DNA of 64,000 nt from Macrothele yani (GCA_039090855.1 CM077011.1:40195501-40259500), one strand, 5' to 3'; positions 40,820 through 53,298 are shown, counted from the first letter of the stretch. Translations and numbers: made by a program. Notes: a model not told the origin generated them from the letters alone.

Positions 40820-43475
40820 AGGTATTTGGAAAGAATTGAAGTGATTGAGGGGAAAGATGTGTATTTGTTGAATGCAAGTATCTTCGAAGGTGACGCGAAA
40901 CGTTTTCCGAAAATGCAAATAGTAAAAATTTTCTGTTACTTCGTCTTTGGTCGAAGGGCCTTTACCGCAAAACAGCTCGAGGCATATAAAAGTCTCGAAG
41001 CATATAATAATTTCTCATCGTGGATATTTATATATTTTACATGGTAATTTAATGAGATCACTATTTAGTGAGTAATTAGTAATTTAGTGAGAAAATAGTT
41101 ACACTGCCTTAATAAGTAAGGTTTTGTGCTCTCCACGACACGGAGCCTTGGGTAAAAGAAGATAAGTTATCTGCCTTTCAGGAATCACTGATTTCTAGAT
41201 AAAACTGACCCTTGAAAGATTTTCTGCGATTTTGAAGAGTTTAACTCCTCAATAAAAAGCGTTTTCTAAGCTCTGGCAAAGCGATCTCCCTTCGTTTGGC
41301 TGATAAGTGAGTCTTTTCGGTACTGCCTTTCGAGACAGCAGCTGGCAGCTTAAAAAGAACTTAAAAAAGAACTCCTCAACTACCACAAGAAATAATGCCA
41401 CAAAATCTAGGCATTTTGGCTTCAAATTTTTCAAATACTGATCGCTAATGATCGCATTTTACACACTAACTGCAGGAAAGCCAGCTATGCTTGTCCTTCA
41501 GGAACTTGTAGGGACTGTTGCCACTTCACCTAAACTTCTCAAGGACGTCATGTACTACATCCTCATACATAACTTATAAACAATCGCAAAAAAGGGTCGT
41601 TTTCGTATTATAAAAATTGGAGTAAAAATGAATTCCGCTTTAGCGAATCAAACATAAATATGCTTGGCATCTAATGGCAGTAAGTATTGAAAAGATATAC
41701 GAGTATATATGGTTAAAGTACCCGCATCTTTCTCTCTCCTAAGTAAATAACGTTCATATTCCCTTTCTCATTCATGCTACTTGTCTTTTTGTTCATCCTT
41801 GATATTCGATTCAGTCTGGCTGTGACATTAGACAAATTACCATTCATACCACATACTCACACACACCCACACTGATATCAGCTTCCTTTGCAAGAAGAAG
41901 CATTCTCTCGTATTTATTTAGTCAATGTTCTTAGAATGAAGAGATGTTTTCTTCACGATGCTGATATTTTCTTATAATTCATCTAGAATGGCCCCCATAG
42001 ATCACGGAATAAAGCAATGGCATTTCAACGAAACTAGTTGCATTTTTGTGTAACACTTCACCAAGAACATCAACTCACCAAGAACAGCAACTAAGTTTTA
42101 GGCACAATCTATTTCACACAGAAAGTCATTTTTTAATTCAACATTTTACATCCTAGATTCAAAATTGCAGAAAGAATCATATTTGTGTACATAATGTTGC
42201 GTTGGGAAAATCAGGGATAAAACCTTAATGCAATTTTTTAGAGTCAGAATCATTGATATCAGCAATGAATATATTTTTTAAACTTCCGTAGCATACGAAA
42301 GAGTTAGACTCGGGAAGAATCAAAGAAGAGCAGAATCCGAGGAACTTAAAGGCAGCATTTAGGCTTCGGAAAAGCCCTTTCTTAAAAGGTACAGTCCAAC
42401 ATTTTTTAAAGAAGTTTATGAATCTGAAAATAAAATCGACCGATGGTTACGGAAGCCGAACAGTTCTTCCAATCATTATTCAGGACGTTTGAAAGTGGTT
42501 AATGAATAGTACTAGAAGGGGATAATCCTGCAGCCTTGTAGAAAAAAGCCACAAGTCATGAAGTCTTAGAATTTTTAATCAGCAAATCTGGAAGAGAATG
42601 TTCTTGGGATGTTTATGAAAGAAAGTTCCGAGAAGCGTCGAAGAAGGTGATGAGACCTTCCTGAGAAACGTAATCATGGAATCAATAACAGAATAGCGTT
42701 TTGCTGACCCCAGGAATAAATCTTTTGAAAAGAATGGGCAGATGTAGAAATATCTATGTTTCATCCAAACTAAGTGCTAAGAATAATAAGCGGAAAATGA
42801 GAAAATTCCAGATGAAAGTTTCATCAATATCTAATGGGTAGTTTCTGACTACGAGAAGAGAGAGCAATCATAACTGCACAATAACTACAGAGTCCTGCAC
42901 CTTAGATTCAAAAGGAAAGCGATACTTGTAATGATGATGAGTATCATACTCAATAGTGTCTGGAATGGTGTGTGGAAAGTACAAGTGAAAATGTTAGTGT
43001 TATGTGTAATCCTCCTAATACAGTCTTACGCATGCGCAGTTTAGCGCGCATCTGCTCATTCATTGCTGTTCTCTGACGCTTCGTCAAGTTGGCCAAGGCG
43101 ACTAGTTGACCGGTGTTGCCTGTACCACCACTGCGGTATTCATTGCATTCTAGTGAACGAATGTGGAAAGTACAATGCGTTACACACAGTCCAGCTACGC
43201 GACTATTGTAGTGGCTCGCATTTCAAATTAGAAAATCTGGGAACTGGTTAAAAACATGAATTTCCTTTCGGAATTTTCCCAATTAAAAGAAAACACTTTT
43301 TGTTTCTCATTTACGAGCGGGGCTTAGACCCGAATGCCCATAATGACCCGACACCACTGTCCCCCGTACACGGTATTTTCATCCCCAGGGAAGGTGAAAT
43401 TCCTAAATTTCTTAAGTTGCCACCAAACGATTAACTCAATAGGCCAACATTCAATTTACTTACGAATTGGAGCAC
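40820..43475. other. No recognisable gene or element
   Basis: Long stretch of unique-looking AT-rich DNA; short ORFs only. Nothing assignable. Confidence 0.5.
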
Positions 43476-43479
43476 GGTG

Positions 43480-44130
43480 GGTTCTCTTCCTTTTCTAGAT
43501 GTATAAGTTACATGGTGTAAAGATTCGTTTATCACTACTGCATGTCGCAAGTCATTTGCTGCTAGTTTACCTCCTTATCAGGAACAAACCATTCCATCCA
43601 ACGCAAAACCAGTGCCTTTTATAAGTATGTCAACAGAGCTTTAAACGTCTGTTCTACAGGAGAGGGTCTCCAGAAAGAAATGTGTTGTTATGAACACTGT
43701 GGCTTCAAATCCTCAATATGATGGACTCAGCTATCAAAACATAAATCCATCTTGACCCCGATCTATCAAAACTCTCACCTAAACGAGGCAGTTCTTCCTT
43801 TCATCCCTAAATAGTGTTTAAAAATAACTGAAATTCTTAGGTCACAAAATTTCAATGTGACTTTTACTCCAGTATATAATTAAGATGATTTACTCTACAC
43901 AGAAGGACTAATTTCTGACAAATATTATTGGGGAATCTATCGTCTCTAGTGTCAGTGTGGCCTATCGTACATGGGTCATACACGATGATCGCTTAGATAC
44001 AGACTGAAAGAGCATCACTCATACTCAATAAAGTGTGTACTCAGCAACACTTCCATAGCCCAGCACCGTTGATAAAATAACCATCAATTTCTGTTTGATG
44101 ACACAAAATTGCTAGAAAGAACTAGATCAG
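43480..44130 (+). pseudogene. Second Penelope-like fragment (RT end and GIY-YIG)
   Basis: The plus strand gives SLPFLDV, then a linker, then GIYRL, CQCGLSYMGHTR, SLRYRLKEHHSYSIK with stops between. This order (FLDV of the RT end, then a GIY-YIG-like GIYRL...YMGHT...EH) is that of Penelope-like elements, from a lineage different from 32550-35975. Highly degraded. Confidence 0.6.
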
Positions 44131-44194
44131 TGCTTGATCTTGACTCAAATGCTTTCTACGTTTTTCAAACCGTCCGTCACTGGTGAATGATTCA

Positions 44195-46368
44195 AACTTA
44201 TCCAAGGGCGGATTTTCGACTAGGCGCGCGCCTAGGGCCTCGGAGCTTGAAAGGCCCCGAAGACGTATAATTGGATTGCCAGTTTTGTTTCGGTTTTCCG
44301 AAAGAAATCAATCCTTAAAGCGACCACTTTATTTTTATTGTAAGTTGATATTTTACTTCCTCATATTAGTAACATATATTTTTCTTGCTGTTGCTGATAC
44401 TCCGAATTTTCGAGTTCTTATCGATGTACTTATTTTGAAAGGAACGGTTAAAATAATTTAGCTTTCCTCTCAGTTGTACGTTAAGGAGGTATTCACGCTT
44501 CCCACACTTTTCATTATTTAAGGCGAATTCTTAGCTGGCCTGCTGTGCTATAAATTGCTTTCATGCTACTTCCAGCCAAGGGAAAAAAAGGTGTTGGAAT
44601 CTTTTCTCCTTACCCCTGGATTGCGATGAGGAGTGCTTGTAGAAACTTTCCTGATGATTGGGGGTGTTTGCTGTAAATTGTTGTTTTCCTTTTGTGGTAA
44701 GATAATCAAGTTCTGTCTCAGCCTTAATCCCCCTAAACCAGCCTAAACCTAAAGAGTTAATATTTAGGCTGAAAAAATAAAGAAATTATAGAATATCACA
44801 CTATCTTCTTCTTATTTAATAGTGTTTAAAGAAATTTATATTGTATTGCAACAACATTTTCTTAATACTATTTCCTCTCCTAGACAATACGAATCATTGT
44901 CAGGTATTCCCACAGTTTCTATTCCTTAAACAGAAACGACATAAAACTAACTTTTGAAAAAGAAATTAAAAAGTTTCAATGACATTCGCAGTCGAAAAGC
45001 TGTGGTTTCCACTCTACCATTTTGAAACCGGATCTTTTGCATTTAATTCTTTTGTTTTTTTTCTGATAACTGTTTTTAGGTATAGAAAAAAAAACGTCAC
45101 GCATCTTTTTGACATAATAAAAAAAAAATGCAGACCTCGATTTTCCGATGAAAATAATAAGAAAAAATGATTTCAAGAAACTCTTCACGTTCTCGCTTTC
45201 CTGCACTGACTGATAAAATTCTTATTGTCCAGCTGTCATGGTCCATGGCATTCGTCTATGCCATGGACGACTGAATCTCTTCGATTTAGTGAATTGTTCG
45301 TCACAGAAAAACTCCTAGACGAAAAGTCATCCACCTTTCTCAAGTGAAGTACTGTGTATAAATCGTAATTTACGTGAATTTTCCAAATATGGAGAATTTT
45401 TCCGGTTGCCAATGTCTTCAAGTATTTTATTTTTGCTTGTTACCATGATCGTTGCCTACTAATTTGCTCATAACGTAAAAACAAGTTGGTTTTCCAAAGC
45501 AATAGAAAAAGCACGCTTTGTAATTGATGCACATTCCAATTTTATGACAATTAATTTATACGGAACACACTGATCAATTTAGAGAAATTCTATTTTCAGC
45601 GCCTTAGCTTTAAATTTGCGTAGTAACTTGCAATTGGAAAGATGCTAAAGATATCAGTATTGGTATGAAATTCAAAAAGAACCTTTTCTGTAACTGAAAT
45701 GGTCTCTTCTTAGCATAAAGCTAAAATTTACAAAATTTTCACATTGAGAACTCTTAGGGGGAAATTTATGAACTAGTAGTAAATTTTTAAATGGGCAGAA
45801 TTTAATGAATGTAAATTTCCTACAATTCGCAAAAATAATATTTCAAAAATCTGTGAAAACCAAATTCTTTGGACTTAGCGCCTCGAGCAGGAAATTAACA
45901 AACTAACTGGAAAATTTAAATATTTGAGAAGGAACGGTTAAGCCTATTGTGAGAGGCACAGAAATAATTATTCCTTCTAAGCTGTTTCTTCACAGCAGAA
46001 GTTAAATTTTTGAATTTTTGCCTTTGACAGCCGTTAGAGGTAAATTCATGAAGTATAGAAGATATTTGAAGTGCCAAACTTAATGTCCTTTTGATTTCCT
46101 ACTAGCCGCAAAAATAATTTCTGAAATATCTCTAAATACAAAAAGTTCGAAGTTCACGGACACTAGCACTGTTTCTTACAAAACCTTCTAACAATAGGAA
46201 AATAGAATGGCATTTTAAAAAGCGTAAAAACATTTTTCATAACTTTACTTTTTTTTTTTTGTTCATGTGACTGATTAAAATCTCTGAAACGATAAGAAAG
46301 AGAGGGGGGCTTAATCTTTTAGCGCCTAGGGCCCCAAAAGATCTAAAGTCGATCCGTGGCTCGATAAA
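44195..46368. mobile_element. Possible non-autonomous hAT-like element
   Basis: Left edge GGGCGGATTTTCGACTAGGC followed by GCGCGCCTAGGGCC, and right edge (inverted) CACGGATCGACTTTAG with GGGGCCCTAGGCGC, look like a pair of degenerate inverted termini. The style GGGCGGAT...CCTAGGGC is common in hAT elements. The interior is AT-rich with no transposase. No target duplication verified. A 14 bp palindrome TAGGCGCGCGCCTA lies at the left edge. Confidence 0.4.
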
Positions 46369-46373
46369 GGGGA

Positions 46374-46958
46374 ACCGCCCAAACACATGTCTAAACCCGA
46401 GTTGAACCCACAGAAGTTTCCAATCTCTGTGTGGTGGACTGCCAAGACTGTGGTTCATTATGAGTTTTTGCCACGAGGTCAAACAATCACAGCGGACGTG
46501 TGCTGCCGTCAGCTGAACGAATGCCACCAGAAATTATGCAACAAACAACCATCACTCGCCAATCGTTTGGGTTCCATTTTGCTTCAGGATGGCGCACGAC
46601 CGCATGTCTCTATTGGAGGCATGCGAAAAATCAACGCGTTGGGGCACGATGTCCTCTCTCACCCTGTTTATTCACCTGACTTGGCCTCCTCAGACTTTCA
46701 CATCTTTCGCCATTTGGACCACGTCTGGAGGGGCCAACGGTTTGCTAACAAGGATGCTGTGATTTCCGCTGTTAGCGATTCTTCAGACCAGTGTGATGCC
46801 AGTTTCTGCCATCGAGGCATTTTTGCACTGAAAACACGTTGGACACAGTGTATTGCTGTCGAGGGCTGAAAATGTTCGAAATGAAATGCATTTCGTCTTC
46901 TGTTACTGCTGTTTGTTTCTTTGTGTCCGAGTCGGCCAATAATTATGAAACTACCCAA
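46374..46958 (+). pseudogene. mariner transposase C-terminal half plus right terminus
   Basis: PELNPQKFPISVWWTAKTVV, HYEFLPRGQTITADVCCRQL, LLQDGARPHVS (second Asp) and HPVYSPDLASSDFHIFRHLD (third Asp) form the C-terminal half of a SETMAR-like mariner transposase, open from 46387 to 46869. The right inverted end GGCCAATAATTATGAAACTA with CCCAA and TA at 46959-46960 follows. The N-terminal half and left terminus are missing. Confidence 0.87.
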
Positions 46959-46981
46959 TAGTTTGCTAACTCCGAGTTAAT

Positions 46982-47198
46982 GCAACCGCGGTGCTGCAAT
47001 GGTGGCTTCTGACTATTCGTTCGTGGTGGGTCTGGTTTCGAATCCCGGTGAGGCATGGATGTTGTGTTTTGTCCTATGGCATTGGCTCTCTCCCTTCCCT
47101 GGAACCAGTGACCCTAAACTAAGGACGGGCGACTGCTTATAGCCCATCGAGTTGCTCACTGTGGACGTTAAACCTTCAATCAAAAATAAAAACAAACA
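46982..47198 (+). mobile_element. tRNA-derived SINE, family 2
   Basis: tRNA-like head (GCTGCAATGGTGGC around the A box; GGTTTCGAATCCCGG around the B box), body with TCTCCCTTCCCTGGAACCAG and AGGACGGGCGACTGCTTATA, and tail TCAATCAAAAATAAAAAC. Target duplication AACTCC(G/T)AGTTAAT at 46968-46981 and 47199-47212, one mismatch in 14. Confidence 0.9.
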
Positions 47199-47212
47199 AA
47201 CTCCTAGTTAAT

Positions 47213-48950
47213 TCGTTCCATCCGGTTAAAGGGTTAACACCTCCCATTCAAACAAATGAGCTGTTCTTGAATCTCCAGAAAGGAAGTTATAACGAGATGC
47301 ATTGTAAGTCTTACAGAAGTTTCCATTATTTTGCAGGTTACCAAGACAATGAAAAATGCGTTTCGAGAAATTAGTCCAGCATTTCTTATTTATTTAACAT
47401 TATATGAAATAATGATTACATTTGGCATATACATACGAAAGCGTACCAAAATAAGGGTTTCCAAATTTTTGTTTTGCGCATCCAATTGTTCTGAGACTTA
47501 ACTTATTATCATTACGCACAATTTGGAACAGCTTTCTAAGAAGGCATAAATCAGCATGATCCAGACTTCGGCAATTAAATTTCGAATTTTCTACGTACAA
47601 TACTTCAGCTCGCTTCTCTCAGGAATTCACCGTTCGTGGGAAGCATTTGGTTTCAAATGTTTGTACAAGTGTTTAACTCTCAGAAAAAAATGAAGAAAGA
47701 GAAGTAATTTCTCGAGATTTCAACTTTATTTCTGGTACCATTTGCGGCAATAACTCACTTGGCACTAAAGCTTCATTTTTACATCTCTTAATAAGAATCT
47801 GCGAAAGATGAAAATGATCTGCATGAATCTGGTTGCACCGTGCCAGGAAGAATAACGAAAATTGATGATTTGTGTGAGCATGGGAATTCCTCTTGCTCTG
47901 GAGACCGAATAAGAAAAGAATAAACAGGAACGACATAGGAAGCTTTCTCCGTCTGTTCGCTGTTCGCTATATGCACTAGAAAGTTCCCTCATATATGTAT
48001 TTGTCTTTGAACACTATTATAATTTATTCTGCTTCTGAGAATCGGATTTTTGTCGTTTGTTCCTATCGCGGCCTTTGTTTGAATACCCCTTGAATTGTCT
48101 TGCTTCGTTTACAAACATCAGCAAATTTTATTTCACAAGTTTTGTTTCTCGATACTACTTCAATTCTGTTTGAAACTTTTCGCTTCTATTCGATCTTTAT
48201 AACAAAAGTTTGCAATGCATAATGGAACGAATTTGTTTTTTTGCAAATGCCGCGTTATCCATTTCGGCTGAGAGGAATAATAGTCGATGGGAACTGAAGA
48301 TTGTTTGTAATCTCTGTGACACGTTTCGTGGAAGACATGAAGAGATTTCACTTTTGACATCGGACAAGAAATGTAAAATATAAGATTTACGATGAAAGAT
48401 AAAAGTGATGGTCCCTAACTTTGAAAGTTTTAGAAAAACAAAAACACCTTGGTGAATACTTACGAATATGTAACACTTATAATATTGCTTTTGATAAAAG
48501 AAAAACCCGAAGAATATCAAAAAAACGATAAAACGGAAATGTCAAAGAGAACGAGCTATTATCGGTTTTCTGTTTGGATTCAGACATTTCGAAACCGCAT
48601 TTTAGGTTTTGCGAAAACGAGAAATACCAGCACGATGATTGATGCTGCTTTCTCATATTCCCAAGGTGTTTGTAAACAACAAAAGTCTTTTGACGTAGGA
48701 CTACGTCTAACTCCGCGGATATGGAGCGACTTCAGGCCGACCGCGTGTGACACAATATAGGTCCCAATTAAAATCATTATAGCGCTAAAAATACGCGCTA
48801 CACACTAATCGTGTTAGCATATTCGTAAACAGCATGGAGTCCAATTCGCGTACTGCTCAATACATCGTACGCGCGACCCTCCCCTTGCTCCCTGTGTGCG
48901 TGGGAGATGATGCAATATTTCTGGGGGTGCCGCCGCGTTTGACTCAGTCT
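47213..48950. other. No recognisable gene or element
   Basis: Short ORFs on both strands, none with a recognisable domain. A GC-richer patch at 48700-48950 leads into the tandem repeat. Confidence 0.5.
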
Positions 48951-49109
48951 ATCTCGGCAACTGTGAGCGCATCACGACTGTGCGCGGTATCCTTTCAAAG
49001 CTCTCGACGAGATCTATTCAAAAATGTACGAAGAATATTTCGCAGTGGTGTGACGTGCCTGCGCCGCAGGACGCACCTGAGATAAAGGCAGATAGCAATG
49101 AGAGCACAT

Positions 49110-49167
49110 GTCCGCGTAGCTCAGTTGGGAGAGCGACTTACTCCGGAGTGAGATGCCCGGCGTGGAC
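49110..49167 (+). tRNA. tRNA-like module in 5' LTR of TRIM copy 3 (deleted)
   Basis: GTCCGCG acceptor pairs with CGTGGAC; A box TAGCTCAGTTGG intact; anticodon hairpin CTTAC-TCCGGA-GTGAG. The variable and T-arm region with the B box is largely deleted, leaving 58 nt. Confidence 0.5.
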
Positions 49168-49451
49168 AAACCTGTGTTTTCACATTGGCGCCAGAACTTC
49201 AAGGATGGCCTGGCCGTTACGTTTCTCGTAATGGTGTGATGTTCTTTCCACACCGCGAAACAGGAAAAATGAGAATCCCTTCTTCAGTGCTTCGAAAAAA
49301 AATAAATGTGTATGGTGTTACGTTCCACACACCAAATTGTCTGGGAGTTCTCAAATGCACGTTCTTCATCGGATGACTGCCTACAGGGGATTAGACGCGC
49401 CTGCATCGCAGGACGTACATGATATAAAGGCAGATAGCAATGAGAGCACAT

Positions 49452-49525
49452 GTTCGCGTAGCTCAGTTGGGAAAGCGACTTATTACAGAGTGAGGGGGGA
49501 CCCGTATTCGATGCCCGGCGTGGAA
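49452..49525 (+). tRNA. tRNA-like module in 3' LTR of TRIM copy 3
   Basis: 74 nt with A box TAGCTCAGTTGG and a recognisable B box GTATTCGATGCC. The anticodon arm has decayed (TTATTACAGAGTGAG). A TTTT 12 bases downstream could terminate Pol III. Confidence 0.5.
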
Positions 49526-50367
49526 AAACCGGTGTTTTCACAGTGGTTTTAACTGAACATATAAAAAATTGTTTTCTTGTGTGGTGAACACTTTTGACAA
49601 TATCGCGGTTCATCTGGACAACCGTAAGTGCAAAACGACTGTGCATGGTATCGTTTTAAAGCTCCTGACGAGATCTATTAGTACTGTGCGTGGTATCATT
49701 TTAAATCTCTCGCAAAGATCTATTCAAATATACCAAGAACATTTCGCAGTGATTTGAACTGAACATTTAAAAAATTGTTTCCTTTTGAACCGGTGAACAC
49801 TTTTCAAAATATCGCGGTTTATCTGGACAACCGTGAGTGCAAAACGACTGTGCGTGGTATCGTTTTAAAACTCTCGACGAGATCTATTCAAATGAATGAA
49901 AAACATATCGCAGTAGCTTTAACTAAAATTTAAAAAAAAATTGTTTTCGTGTGCACGGGTTAACATTTTTGACAATGCCGCGGAATTAACAGAATGGACG
50001 CAAGCTAAAGTGGAAAAAAATTCAAAACGAGAGGCAATAGCACGTGTTGAGGAATGTAAGACGCCCAAGAAGATAGAGCACCTCGTTGAATAATTCGTGT
50101 GTCGATCTGCTTTGTGTTCGCAATGTATTCAACATTATTTGTAAAAATTATGTAAGCTACTTTTCTTATTATAGACCTATGTTGGCTATAACAAATTTAA
50201 ATAAACACTTTGAAACCATACCCGATTAGCTCATTTCAACTCTTCGATCTGCAAGTCGTTGTCCTACGCTCCAAACTGAGGGCTCAATCAGAAATGAGCC
50301 TACCTGTATTATTTTTTTAAGTAAAATGTGATAGTATTTCCACATACATGAAAACTTTCTAAATTTT

Positions 50368-50525
50368 TTGTTTTGAGGTTTAGTGACCGTTATAAGCAAC
50401 TCTAGGGGCAATATAAAATCAGCCGCCGGTCCCTAATTTGGATGGAGTAACTGGTTGCAGGGAAGGGAGAGAACCAGCACCATCGAGCAGGTATACCACC
50501 CATGCCTCATGCGGGACTAGGCCGC
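50368..50525 (-). mobile_element. SINE family 2, degenerate 3' portion
   Basis: TGAGGTTTAGTGACCG, CGGTCCCTAATTTGGATGGA, GGTTGCAGGGAAGGGAGAG and CCATGCCTCATGCGGGA follow the order of the family on the minus strand. Head region decayed. Confidence 0.65.
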
Positions 50526-50529
50526 GTCT

Positions 50530-51098
50530 TTTTCTCGAGTGAGTACTCAAACGGCAGCTCCTGAGTGCACTTGGTCACCGTCGCTGTCTAAAGTTGTGTC
50601 TCGCATTGTTTCTCCTATTTTGTGTGAATTTACAAATTACCGTCTTTTATAAAAGAAAAAAAGGAAGACATAGCCTTTTTATTTGCTCCCCATTTGAACA
50701 AAGGATTGAGGGAGTACTCTGGTACTCTTTGTAGGCAAAACGACTCTGACAACGATGCAATGTGATGTAGCTATGAAAGTTCATCTGCGCATGCGCAAGC
50801 TAAAGCCTGACCTCAAGGTAGAAAGAAAAGCTGAATCGCAAGTACATTAGTGAAGAGGATTGGTTACTTTAGGTCCAGGATATATAAAGGTCACACCCCT
50901 TCGTCCTATACACAATTTTAAAGATTTCGTCAAGAGCAAGTAAACAGGTGTCGAGAGCCAAATTTTGCTACGACGCATCATTTTCATAGCATCAAAAATG
51001 CATTTTTGTAATGGCTATTATCGCATTTATCATGATGTCCTCGTAATTTGCGTAGATTGCTATGAGATATTGTTTCGTTTATGTAAAACGCGATGAAA
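50530..51098. other. No recognisable feature
   Basis: GC-moderate DNA without coding or repeat signals. Confidence 0.5.
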
Positions 51099-51100
51099 TA

Positions 51101-52074
51101 CACAGTCGTATCGGAATAATATGACCACCACCGGAATCACAGTGTACCCGCCCAGGAGCTTCACAGAGTGCACGTGACAAGATCGACCACATGGAGATAT
51201 AAGCGGCCGGCGAGGACAGATGAGCCATAGTGCATTACGTGAGCCCAATGGGCAGAGGTAGTGATTTGACATACGTTAAAAAAGGAATGATCATAAGCTA
51301 CCGAGCCAAGGTTGGAAGCATCTCAGAAACAGCATCCTTCGTGGATTGTTCACGAGGTGCTGTAGTAAGGGTGTACCAAGAATGGACTGCTGGCACACCG
51401 AGTACCTCCCAACGTCATAACTGTGGAGCCCCAAAAGGGCATCGACGTCGCCTTCGCCGACTGATTAAGGGCAATCGACGCGCAACAGTGCAGCAATTGG
51501 CAGCAAAAATGAACGCTGGGACACCCAGCGCTCATTTTGCAATTACAGTAGAGTGCACCCTGTTACGTCCTCGATAAGAGTACAGCGAACTGTGTTACGC
51601 ATGGGTCTCCTGAGTCGACTCTGCGTCAAGACGCCCATGTTAAGCCAGGTTCATGGGCAACGACGCCTGTAGTTCGCATGGGACTACCGTCATTGGACAG
51701 TGGAAGAGTGCGAAAAGGTTGCCTTCCTCGACGAATCGATGTTTCTACTCCATAGGAGGGACGTCCGGTGGCGAATACGGCGTCACACACACGAGGACTA
51801 TTACTCGGACACACCTGTGGTCCAGTAGAGGACGGTGTTGGCAGTGTGCATGTCAGGGGGATGTTTTTCTGGTATGACTTGGGACCGCCAGTATCACTGG
51901 ATGGGACTCTGAACTCCAATGGCTACCTGTCCATCCTAGCTGAGCACATGCATCACTTCATGTTGAACGTTTACCCTGATGGTGATGGTGTCTATCAACA
52001 GGCAAATGGACCCTGCCATGTTACTAAGGGGTTGTGTGATTGGTTCCAGGAATGCGCCAGCAATGTTTCCGTTC
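51101..52074 (+). pseudogene. Tc1-like element G, truncated
   Basis: TA at 51099-51100 is followed by CACAGTCGTATCGGAATAAT, the same TIR family as element F. The transposase starts MGRGSDLTYVKKGMIISYRA (about 51248) with a helix-turn-helix, reads to about 51577, then continues in shifted frames: CEKVAFLDESMFLLHRR (first Asp), GDGVYQQANGPCHV (second Asp replaced), CDWFQECASNVSVL at 52070, where mariner sequence takes over. The 3' end is missing. Confidence 0.82.
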
Positions 52075-52857
52075 TTTTTCCGCAGACGGTTGTACTTTCC
52101 TTTTCTTCCTTGTTGGAGAGGTGACATGCTTCCATTCCATTTTTTTTTTGATTGGAGGTTTAACGACCACCGTGAGCAACTCAATGGGCTATAAGCAGTC
52201 GCCCGTCCCTAATTTAGGGTCACTGGTTCCAGGGAAGGGAGAGAGCCAGTGCCGGAAGACAAACACAACATCCATGCCTCACCGGGATTCGAACCCGGAC
52301 CCCTTACGGACGAATGATCAGAGGCCATCGCTTAGACCACTGCGCCACCGGGGCGGCGCTTCCATTCCATGGACGATCGTTTGGTTTCAGGGGTGAAAGG
52401 CTGAAACCACGTTTCATCACCTGTGGTGATTCGACGCAAAAATTGTGACACCGTTGCAGAAGAGCCAAAGACCACACTTAACATTGGTTTCTGTGCTGGT
52501 CGGTGAGTAAACACGTGACACCCATCTCGCACAAAATTTCCGGACGAAATGTCTAACGCACTGGCAATTTCCTTGATTGTGATATGCCTGTTATCCCGTA
52601 TCATAACGTCAAGGGCTGCAGCATGCTCCGGAGTGATAGATAATGATGGTCTACTTTTGCGGTGTTCGTCCTTCAAATCTGTTCGATCCTTTTCAAATTG
52701 CTGGCACAACTTCACAATGGCCGGGAGAGACATTGCACTTTCCCCATAAAGCACAGATTTCACCATGGATGTCAGTGCAATTTCAGCGCTTATCCCACAA
52801 AAATCGAACGGTTCCTCGCACTCCCAATTCGGAGTGAGAATCCAGCTGACGCGCCAT
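52075..52857 (-). pseudogene. mariner transposase N-terminal half, split by a SINE
   Basis: Starts MARQLDSHSELGVRGTVRFL at 52857. Next, ESAMSLPAIVKLCQQFEKDR and HITIKEIASALDISSG form the helix-turn-helix region; LRRITTGDETWFQPFTPETK carries the first catalytic Asp. The coding sequence MEWK continues beyond the SINE as HVTSPTRKKRKVQPSAEK. It ends at about 52075 against element G. Several frameshifts. The SINE occupies 52141-52357. Confidence 0.82.
52141..52357 (-). mobile_element. tRNA-derived SINE, family 2 (best copy)
   Basis: 217 bp. Minus strand: GCCGCCCCGGTGGCGCAGTG (A box), GGGTTCGAATCCCGG (B box), body CTCTCTCCCTTCCCTGG, CTAAATTAGGGACGGGCGAC, GGTGGTCGTTAAACCTCC, tail AATCAAAAAAAAA. Perfect 13 bp target duplication GCTTCCATTCCAT at 52128-52140 and 52358-52370. 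It sits inside the mariner coding sequence. Confidence 0.95.
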
Positions 52858-53298
52858 TACGAACTGCGTCCTGCACACGCCTTAACGCAGTTACTGAAAT
52901 AAAGCACCTCCCGTCGGCAGCTCTGTCGTACTGTCTACTTCGCTCCCAAGCACACATGATCTGACAGCAATCCCACTCCAGATGGCGCTTAGTGTAACTT
53001 ACTTTTTGATTCATCTTCGTATTACACAGTATGTAATAAATATACTTTTGAAGTGCTCCTTTGACATTTGTTTTGGTGCTTTAATAACTGGAAGAAATTA
53101 ATCAGTCCAAAAATAGTTTTTTCATTATGTATCTTTTATTGCAACTAGACGAAACCCGTCGGAATCGACGGTTAGTTTTTTCTTTTTTTTTTTTTTTTTT
53201 GAGAAGAATAAACTCGTATGAAACAACAAATGTAAACTTTATTTGATTGACAAATTCATTCAGCCACTTCAGTAAAGGCAATAGTCCAGGTTCGAGAT

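Larger units (their letters stand above)
49049..49541 (+). mobile_element. tRNA-bearing TRIM, copy 3 (second subfamily)
   Basis: 493 bp: LTR 49049-49183 (135 bp, internal deletion), PBS TGGCGCCAGAAC at 49186-49197, interior, LTR 49391-49541 (151 bp). Perfect 5 bp target duplication AGTGG at 49044-49048 and 49542-49546. The uninterrupted paralogous site TTTCGCAGTGATTTGAACTG is in the next tandem unit at about 49742-49761. LTRs run TGTGACG to GTTTTCAC, so unlike copies 1 and 2 they end with a TTTT. Interior blocks (GGTGTGATGTT, CCACACCG, TGCTTCGAAAAA) match copies 1 and 2. Confidence 0.92.
48955..49990. repeat. ~195 bp tandem repeat interrupted by TRIM copy 3
   Basis: Units contain ACCGTGAGTGCAAAACGACT, CTCTCGACGAGATCTATTC, TTTCGCAGTG, AACTGAACATTTAAAAAATT and ATATCGCGGTT. 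Three units: the first is split by the TRIM (48958-49048 plus 49542 onward), the next two lie at about 49591-49785 and 49786-49990. Confidence 0.8.

Noticed and set aside
42579..42980. Old transposase or gag fragment
   Set aside because: Weak coding look only; no motif that could be tied to a family.
44183..44461. Possible small membrane protein gene
   Set aside because: The open frame starts in a repeat-like GC-rich edge and continues in AT-rich DNA, with no recognisable family; the hydrophobic stretch can be explained by T-rich composition.
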